DNA of 64,000 nt, from positions 8,042,552 to 8,106,551 of the forward strand of contig NC_072790.1 in the NCBI RefSeq assembly GCF_028583425.1. Direction: 5' to 3'. A program made the translations under genes and the position numbers. Every line of letters begins with the position of its first letter. Position 1 is the first letter of the stretch. Below are positions 36,001 through 44,859 of the stretch, piece by piece. The notes under the pieces were generated by a model, which saw only the letters and a program-made list of their open reading frames with translations, searched no databases and was not told the origin of the DNA. The DNA comes from Eublepharis macularius. Taxonomy: Eukaryota; Chordata; Lepidosauria; Squamata; Eublepharidae.

Positions 36001-39000
36001 GCAGGGCTGGGGCAGAGGCCTGCTTTAGTTTCCTAGTTTCTAAAAGTCCTTGTCCATCATTTTCAAGTGAGACCATGAAGTGGGTCTAATTTCCTCTACC
36101 CTCAATACCCCCCCTCCCACAGGCTTCAGCAAGAATTAATCAAAAAAGGGGGACGGGAAGACAGAGAGAGGGAAGGCTGGAAGACCAGACCCACCTGATT
36201 TTTAAAATGTTCAGGAAAAGCATCAGAGGTGGACTGACCTGTTAATGTACTGGGAGAGTTCCTAGTGGGCCACAACCGTTGAGGCTTCTGGTGGACACCT
36301 GGAATCAGGCAGACCCTGCAGCGCTGGGGCCTGGGCTAGGGCAAGATTGACTGGTTGACATCATTCCATGGCCAGGGTCCAGACTGTGCAGGACCTGCCA
36401 GCACCACAGGGTCCGCTTGGCTTAGCTTGCACTGGGGCTTTTTGAATGTACCAGTCCCCCTCTGGCCCTGACCAACCCATTTCCAGAACAACGCTTCTTT
36501 AAAATGAGCAATTCCTGTCCTCAAAGTGGGCATGGCATGAACAATTCTACAAAATTAAGGGAAGACCCATAATAAGTAATTGTGTAAAACAAGAAATATG
36601 GTTGGTACTGAGGTTACTTGAACTATGTGCTTCCCAGTATTATTTTGCACAGAGAATGTGTGCAATTTCTGCTCCTGAATGTTGGAAATACAATGTCTTG
36701 TGTACAGAGAAGGCAGAAGAAACAGGATACCTGCAAGGGGCAGCGGGTCTGACAGTTGGATAGATGGCAGAGTTGGATCCTTCTTTCCTCCCATCCTTCT
36801 TGCATGTCTCCAGATTGGTATTCTTGGGCTACTTCCTGCTTCCTGTTTCTTCCCGGTAGTCCCTCCTCCCTGTTTACTGAGGTAGTTAGTATCTATTCTG
36901 TTTCTCTCCTTTCTGTTAAAGTTGTGGTTCCTGAATAAACTCTCTTCATTCACTCCTTAATCAGACTCAAGATCTTTCCTAAAACAGACCAGAGCCTACA
37001 CGGGAGCAGAGGATGGTTTGTGGATTGATCTCTGATTGAAGGAATAAGACTCCCCAGAGGGTCCCTCACGAGCTGTGTGTGTGAGAGAGAGAAAAAGGGA
37101 CAAAATGGCCACCTGTAGCATTCCGCAAGTGGCCGCGATAGAAAGGCTGAACGACAGAAAATGTGTAATCTGGAAAGCCCGCATGCAGACCCAGCCCATG
37201 GAACAAGGAGTTGGGACACAATTAAAAATCCAAGGCCAGCAAATGAGGAACCTGAAAAGCAAAGAAAATGGGATGAACACAGCGACAAAGCCAAAGGGAT
37301 CCTCTTCAAAGGTTTGAAGGACCGGGATATGTTGTGGGTGATTCATGTTGATAAAGCTAAAAATAGCTGGGAAGAAGTGTAAGGACTTTATGTAGATACT
37401 TCCCTTAAGAGTAGAATGTTCTTACAAAAGAAGTTGTTCAGTATTAGAATGGGAGCGCATCAGAGCTTGTGTGAGCCCCTGGATGGTTTTCTGGCTTTAG
37501 TCCAGCAGCTTCGCTCAGCTGGAAAAGATCTCCGCGATGAGGATCTGATAGCACTGTTGCTGATCAGCCTGTGACCAGAGTATGAAAGTTTCATAAATCA
37601 AGTAGAAGCTAAGAAAGATTTGACTCCGAGTCAAGCCATAAGCATGCTGGAGGAGTGTAATAGAAATAAGGAATTCCAGAATTCAGGCAGAGGGTCTGGA
37701 CTGAGGGACTGTGAAAGTGCTATGGGTACTATAAACTTAAGCAAGAAAGCCGAAGCATTTTGTCATGAATGTGGGAAAGGCAGTCACTTCAAAAAGAACT
37801 GCACTCTCTCCAAACAAAGGGATTCCTCCTGGAGAGGAAAGGAAGGAGCAGGGAGGAATTTCCAATGTGACAAATCAAAACCTGCAAGGAAATGCTTTAT
37901 ACTAGCAGAAAGAGAACCTAGAGAGCAATTTTGGTATATTGACTCTGCATGTACAGCTCACATGACAGGGAATAAAGCTTTCTTTGAAAGGTAAAAGGAA
38001 GAAAAAAGGGAAGCATTGCATGTTGCAAATGGTAGATTTGTAGAAATAGCAGGCATGGAGTCTGGAACATTAAGATGCAAACTTCCAAACAAACAGGCCT
38101 GGGAAATCGTGCTAACAAAGTGCTTCTATGAGCCAACTTTGGAAACTAGCCTGCTTTCTGTAAGTGTGCTTGTAGAGAAAAACATGAAAGTATCTTTTAG
38201 GGAACAATGTCTCATTAAGGAGGAAAGAGAAATAATAGAGGTAGCTAAGAAGAGGAACAGTCTGTATGCCCTGGAAACATGCCAGCAAGTAGCTGACTTT
38301 GCAAATGCAAAGGAGACCTGTAAACATAAGACTTGCTTATTAATCTGGCACAGGTGGTTTGGGCATCAAGATGTAAATGCAATCAGCCAACTTCAAAGCA
38401 ATAATCTGATGAAAGGCATGAAATTTACAAAGTGTGTTTTTGAAGAAAAATGTATATGCTGCATTAAAAGCAAAGCAATCAGACCCAGCTTTAAAGGGAA
38501 AGGAGCTGAGGAAAAAGAGGCAAGGCAGCCATTAGATTTAATACACAGTGGCCTATGCAGTCCAATGAGAATAGCGACACCAAGTGGCAACAAATATATT
38601 CTCACCATCATCGATGCATTCTTCAAGTATACTGTAACATATATGATCAGGAAGAAAAATCAAGTGCTGGAAAAATTTAAAGCTTATATAACAATGGTCA
38701 GTAAGAGATTCCAGAGAGGACCATTGGCACTCCGCACTGACAATGGAGGTGACTATGTAGGACATGAAATGAAAAATTACATGACCGAGCAGGGGATTCA
38801 GCATCAAGTCACAGTGCCATACATGCAAGAGCAGAAAGGAGTTGCAGAGAGAAAGAAAAGCTCTCTCACTGAAATGAGTTGCTGCATGATCCTTGAAGCA
38901 GGGCTACTTGAGAAATTCTGGGGAGAAGCACTGCTACCTACCTGCAAAACAGACTGCCCACCAAAGGTGCAAGCAGTACCTCATATGAACTATGGTATGG

Positions 39001-42000
39001 GTACAAACCAAGTGTGAATCACCTGAAGGTTTTTTGGATCAAAAGCCTAAAACTATGTTCCTAAAGAAAAAAGGCCTATGATGGATCTCCAAGCAGAAGA
39101 AGGAATTGTTGTGGGGTATGCACAAGGATGTAGAGCATACTGAATCCTTACCCCAAAGATTGAAACTATAAACATCTGCGAGATTGTCTGTGTTAATGAA
39201 AGGAAGATAGCAGACATTGGTGAAAGTGCACCAACAGGAGAAAATAAAGAACAGCAACAAAGAGCAGTACAACTACCCATCATGGACTGCACACATGACA
39301 CAGCAGCAGAACCTGCAGAGCCAGAAGGGGCTAAAGAGTCAAGAATCAGGCGATCAGAGAGAGTAAACAAAACATACCAACAAAAAGACATTCCTGTTTG
39401 GCAAAGACAGAAGTTGTGCCTGAACCCTCCACATGGGAAGACATAACAAAAATGCCTGCCAGAGAAGTGGAGAAGGGCTGCAGAGGACGAATCTCTCATC
39501 AACAATCAGACAGGGACCCTTGAAGAACTCCCTGCAGGGAAGAGAACAGTTGGGTGCAAGTGGATTTTCAAGACCAAATGCAATGCAGAAGGCAAAGTGC
39601 AAAGATATAAGGCGAGATTCATTGCCAAAGGCTACACTCAGAAATACGCTGAAGTCTACGATGAGACCTTTGCACCAGTGCTGAGGGACCTCCGAGGATC
39701 CCACTGAGGTACCCTGTGGCGGCAGCCAACATCACCCACCTTCCTGCCCTTGCAGAAAGGACGGGAATGGACAGGACCAGGGAGGTCGTTGAGAGTGGTC
39801 AGAGCTGTCCCAGAGAGGGCGAGGTGTGAAGAGGGACTAGGAGCTTGACAGGGAGAGGAGAACCAAGAGGCCCCAAACACCCACCGTGTCGGATTGCGCA
39901 GGCTGCTGTGGCAGGCTTGTCCGCCCCTCCTGTGTCGCAGTGTGGGCTGTCGCCAACATCACTCACCTTCCTGCCTTAATGGACAGGAGATGAGTCGAGG
40001 GACCCATTCCCACCATGCTCAGAGGGGACAGCAGGAGCCTAGGATAGTGGGCTCCATGCTATGCAACCAGATGTGCCGCAGCTCCGGAGCTGCCCTACGT
40101 GCCCAAAAAACAGAGCGCCAGAAAACACCCACCTTCCTGCTTTCACAGAAAGGATGGGCTGGGCAGGACAAGTTGTGAGGAGGGGACGTTTGGGCACCAT
40201 CCAGAGAGGGAGAGGTTGAAAGAGGGAACAGGCACTTGTCTGGGAGAGGAGGGCAAACGGTCACCAGCCATGGAAGCAGCCCCGAGAACTGAGGGAGGCT
40301 TAAGCCCGTTGTGGAGGAGCTGGGCTGGCTATAATCCCAGGGTGGCTCAGAGCCCGGGTAGGTCCAGGTCCATGGGAGGGTGCCCCAGTAGGTTGAGGTT
40401 GACCTTTATGAACGTCAACATATCCAGCAGGTCCAGGTGCAGACGTGTGCGGCGGGGACAGAGGAGGTCTCCCAGGTGGGAGAACACCCGCTCGCTCTGC
40501 ATGCTAGTGGGAGGGCAGGACAGGATGTTTGTTGCCACGATGGACAGGTCCAGCCATCAGGCATATTTCCTCACCCAATACTCCAACGGGTTGGCATGGG
40601 GGGGCTTGGTGGGCTCAGCAAGGTACTTGTGCACCATGGCCCCTGCCGAGTCCTCCACTGAGAGGGACGCACCCACCGTGCAGCGGCCAACCATGCAGCC
40701 CCACGACAAGGCCCAGAGATTAAATGGGGCCATTGGGGTGGGTCTTCCTGGGCGTGGCTCTCTTCCCCCTCCTCCCCCTCCCCTCTCCCTGCTTCACCAC
40801 CTGCCCCTTGCCCCTGCCCAGTTCCTTCTGTCCTGCCTTCTCTCTCTGGAAATGGAGCACCGCTCTGCGGAGCTCCTTTTTCCAGTACTGCATCTGACCC
40901 ACCTGCGTGGTGATGCTGCCCTTGATGCAGGGGTCACAGAGGGAGGCCAGTTGGTACGACATCTCGCAGCACAGAGGATGCAAGCACTCAGCCAAGCAGA
41001 CCTGGATCCTCCGGACAAAGTCCCGGACCCTGGGGAGCAGCTCTTGCTCGTGCTGGAGCTCCTGGGCTGGAAACCGGTTGAGGCCGTGGATCAGAGGGAT
41101 GATCTGACCCAGGCTGGCCTCGTAGGAGCACAAGAGCTTGGTGGCCTCCTTAAAAGGTTTCAGCATCCGGGACATCTGGGCAAGGACTCTCCATTCCATG
41201 GGGATGAGGCTCAGCTCCTCTCCCCTCGTCAGAACGTATGTGGATGACAAGATGCCCTTCTGCTCCACCAGACAACATATCATGTCATAGGTGGAGTTCC
41301 AGCGGGTGGGCAGGTCCTGGAAGAGTTGGTGCTTGGGGTCCCCTCCCTCCTCCTACCTCTGGAACAGCTCGTGGGAAGAGTTGATGCTGCGGGAGAAGTG
41401 GGAAGCAATGCGACGGCAGCTGTCCAGCAGGTTGCGCGTCCACAAGGTTCCCTCATCCCAACTGTCTCTTGGTTTGCTCCCCAGCTGGAGCACATCCCTC
41501 ATCACCAGGTGCAGCTTGTGCGCCATGCACACCAGGCCCGGGAGGGATGCCTCTTTCAGGGCTGCCAACATGTTGGCTCCTGCACCTGTCACCATGAAGC
41601 CACGGACAAACCCTTCCACCCCGGACATCCACTCCCTCAGATCCACCTTTATGGTGGCGGCGATGTTCTTCCCAGTGTGGACCTCGTCCATCCTCCGGGC
41701 CTGAAGAAGAACCACCGTGTAGCCCAGGGTCAAGCTGGGCACCTTTTTACGGCTGCCAGATCTTGGCCTGGGGTAGTCGAGGTCCTCTGGTTGCCACCAG
41801 TGAGCGGTGATGGCAAGGTACCCGTGATGGCAGCTGCTCCACAGGTCAGCCGTGAAGTGCACTGTTCTGTCTTGGGTGGCCGACAGCTCTCTGTGCACCA
41901 TGTCTCGCACCATGTCTCCCATAGAGGGCAGGCACGACTCAACGCCCAATGGTGCGCCGTGACGGCATGGAGAACCATGGGGCAAAGTGCTGGAGCAACA

Positions 42001-44818
42001 GTTGGAAGCCCATGCCCTCCACGACCAATAAGGGAAAGCCTTGCAGGGAGATCATCTGCACCACCACATGAACGCCCGCCTCCTGAGCCCTTGACATCAC
42101 CCTTTTTAGCGGCACCCCCCCCTACCCCGATGAAAAAACTTCCCCCAGGGAGGCCTGCCTGAGCCTACCGCTCCCACCAGCCGCACCCTCGGGGCAAGGC
42201 TTCTTGCTTGGGGTGCATTCCGGAGACCCTCCCACCGATCCCAGATCAGACAATCTGGTGGCCCTCTGTCTCTCCCCGACGGATGTTTTGCTGACCAAGG
42301 ACAGAGACCACAGGCTCGGGTGATGCCTCTTCGGGTGCCTAGTCAGGGTCATCGATGAAAGGTGCTTCGGGTCATTGCCCCTGCGCATCAGGCCATCACA
42401 CACACAGCACCACGCCACATGGGGGGCAGTCGGATGGGCCCAAAAGTGCCTCCAAACATTGAGGGTGAACCGTGGCCTGCTAACGGTTCCAGGGGAGGGA
42501 AGACAAAGGGTTACTGTCTGTGCCATGGAGCTGGCAATGGAAGACAGAGTGATGGGTGGACTGCAGGCAGGGACAGCACCACTGGTAGTTTGGGATGGGG
42601 ACGGGCTGGAGGTTTCCTCGAACCCCAACAATTCCTCCAAGGATCCCTTGGCCGCCTCCTCCTCAAACATTTTCAAGAGTTCCTCTTCTGCCAGTGGCAA
42701 GAGTTCTTCGGCCTCCTCCACAGCCACAACAGGTGATTTTTTGGGAGCAGGAGTCTCTGCTGCTCCAGAGCCCTGTGCAGTGCTGCTTCCCGTGGTGCAA
42801 CCAAGTCAATCTCTGCACTTCCCCCCATGACCACTCTTGTCCACCACACGAAGCCTCTTAGTGCCAGCAAACAAGAATTGAGGAGAGAAGAGATGACACT
42901 GTGAGCCCTCAGCCAAGGCGCCCACTGAGCTTGGCCCCAGGGCCTGGCAGCAGCCCTGGAACCAAAGGGAGGGAGGGACTAGAGCCCTAGCCCACCACTC
43001 CCACAGACCTGACCCAATCAGGCACTGAACAATAATAATCAGGGTGAGCCCTCAGCCGAGGCACCCACTGAGCTTGGCCCCAGGGCCTGGCAGCAGCCCT
43101 GGCACCAAGGGAGGGAGGGACTAGAGCCCTAGCCCACCACTCCCACAGACCTGACCAGATCAGTCACTGGTTACAATCAATATGTGAGCCCTCAGACGAG
43201 GTGCCCACTGAGCTTGGCCCCAGAGCCAGGCAGCAGCCCTGGAACCAGAGGAGATAGATTCCTGTCCCCCAAATCCAAGCTCAATTATACTGTGTCTCTC
43301 TCCCCAAAGGCTAGCAAGTAGCAAACAGCAGCTCTGTCCCACTCCACTGCTAGCTGAAAGTGAAACCCAGCCTGGGAGCCCACTGCTATTTATAAGCTGA
43401 GGACTCATTGAGAAACACAGGAGGTCTGTGTTTGGCTGTCAGAGCTGCCTATCAGGGTTTGCAGGGATGAGATTGGAGTGCCCATAGCTACAGAACACCC
43501 CCCTCCCCCATCCCTCCCCTGGGTGTCTTCTCCCAACTTATAACCACTTTGCAGCTTCATGGTTGGAAGGAAGACCTGCCGATCAAGGAAAGCTGGGCTT
43601 CCATTCGGGTTTCCAGGGCGACAGAAGGAGTGCAGACAGAGTTCAGGCATTCCCCGGCTCCGTTTCCAAGGGAATTGATTGATGGTGCCTGACTGTCTAG
43701 CTTGATGAACCACGGAAGAACGCACCGAACCAGGCCTCTAACGAAAGCTGGTTCGTTGGCCGTGGATGCTCATGAACCACTGGATCGTGAACGGAAAATC
43801 AGGCGGTTCGTGGGTTTTTTTGGTCCATAATGCAGTTCGTGCCCATGTCTAATTGCATCCAATACTTGAGTGAGATGATCTGACTTGGTATAAGGCAGTA
43901 AAAGATACTAGTCATTAGCAGTAAAGGCCAAAGTTAACATTTTCCTTTTCCAATCCTTTGGAAATATACAGGTCTGTCCTTGATGCTTTGACTCACCATT
44001 TAAAATGGTCTTGGCAGGCTTTAATGGATGTAATCTACCAATTTCACTGCTATAAGAGCCTTTCTGAATTATTCTAGAATAGTGTGCTATTGTGTGCTTT
44101 GGAGAGAAGGCACACTTATGTATGTAGCTGTTGCAATCAAACTGGGGTTGAGAATTTAAATTGCCAAAACTAAATAACAGTCATTTATCCAGAACATAGC
44201 CCTAAATTATGGGTTGGCTCCTAAGTGCCCTCTCTGCTTGCAGTAGACATTCCACTTGCGAAAGAGACTGCTTTCCACTGATTCCCCCCTCTCACTGCAG
44301 CTCCTGTTTCTGCTACAGTGAGATTGGGGAGGGAAGAAACTCACCTTTTCCACAACGCAGCTTTGCTTATGCTGCCTAGGAGCTAAGCCTACCCAGGGAA
44401 ATGCAGGGCCGGTATCCACAGTTATGTAGCCCAGTGGCCCATGTTGTTTGACCTGCTTTGGTGTTGGTTTAAATAAAAGACAAAAATGGTCTTGTTTAAG
44501 GCATTTTTTTGGTTGAAACATCTCCTCCAATTTTCCCCTTTCTGTGCTAGGTTGAATTCTGCCATCGTTGGAACTCCCGTAACGCTATTTACACAGAGTT
44601 ACAAACCCTCTTATACTCCAGCTCTGGGAGGGAAAGGTAATGACTTTCGGGTTTGGGGACTGAGAGATTGGCATGTTTACCAGAGATATCTGTTTCTAAA
44701 CTGGCACCGTGTCTGACTACAAATGACTTTGCTAAGTTTAAGAAGTAAGCTATCCTCTCCTTATGGATGATGGCCTTCCCCTTCGCTGAAGAACAATCAA
44801 GTGAAAGAAGAAAAAGAG

Positions 44819-44859
<41 letters not shown>

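Larger units (their letters stand above)
39690..43851 (-). mobile_element. Degraded autonomous hAT transposon
   Basis: Minus strand. The transposase remnant spans 40347-42727. The right terminus at 43833-43851 (CAGTTCGTGCCCATGTCTA) matches the terminus of the MITE at 54344-54755, and the same GTTCGTG/CACGAAC subterminal words lie just inside. Three tandem 140-143-bp repeats (42901-43255) and G/C-rich repeated blocks (39700-40170) fill the flanks of the coding part. I find no matching left terminus, and the 8 bases after 43851 (ATTGCATC) are not repeated upstream, so the left end has been lost or replaced. It abuts the copia fossil at about 39690. Confidence 0.75.
35176..44550. other. BFSP1 intron 6
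   Basis: Phase 2 intron. Contains two copies of a palindromic short element (35541-35590 and 35776-35868), a copia-type fossil (about 36680-39690) and a degraded hAT transposon (about 39690-43851). Nothing recognised in 35176-35540 and 35870-36675. In 43852-44550 only a possible SINE scrap near 43875-43900. Confidence 0.6.

Noticed and set aside
40099-42162. Long plus-strand open frames (382 and 278 codons)
   Set aside because: They are antisense of the hAT transposase blocks and show no domain. The minus-strand frames carry the BED finger and dimerisation motif.
42901-43255. CRISPR-like array
   Set aside because: Three long, directly adjoining 140-bp units with no short repeat/spacer alternation, inside a eukaryotic transposon.
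39690-44550. Missing 3' half and 3' LTR of the copia fossil beyond the hAT
   Set aside because: Nothing in 43852-44550 resembles copia sequence, so the hAT cannot be shown to be a simple insertion into it.
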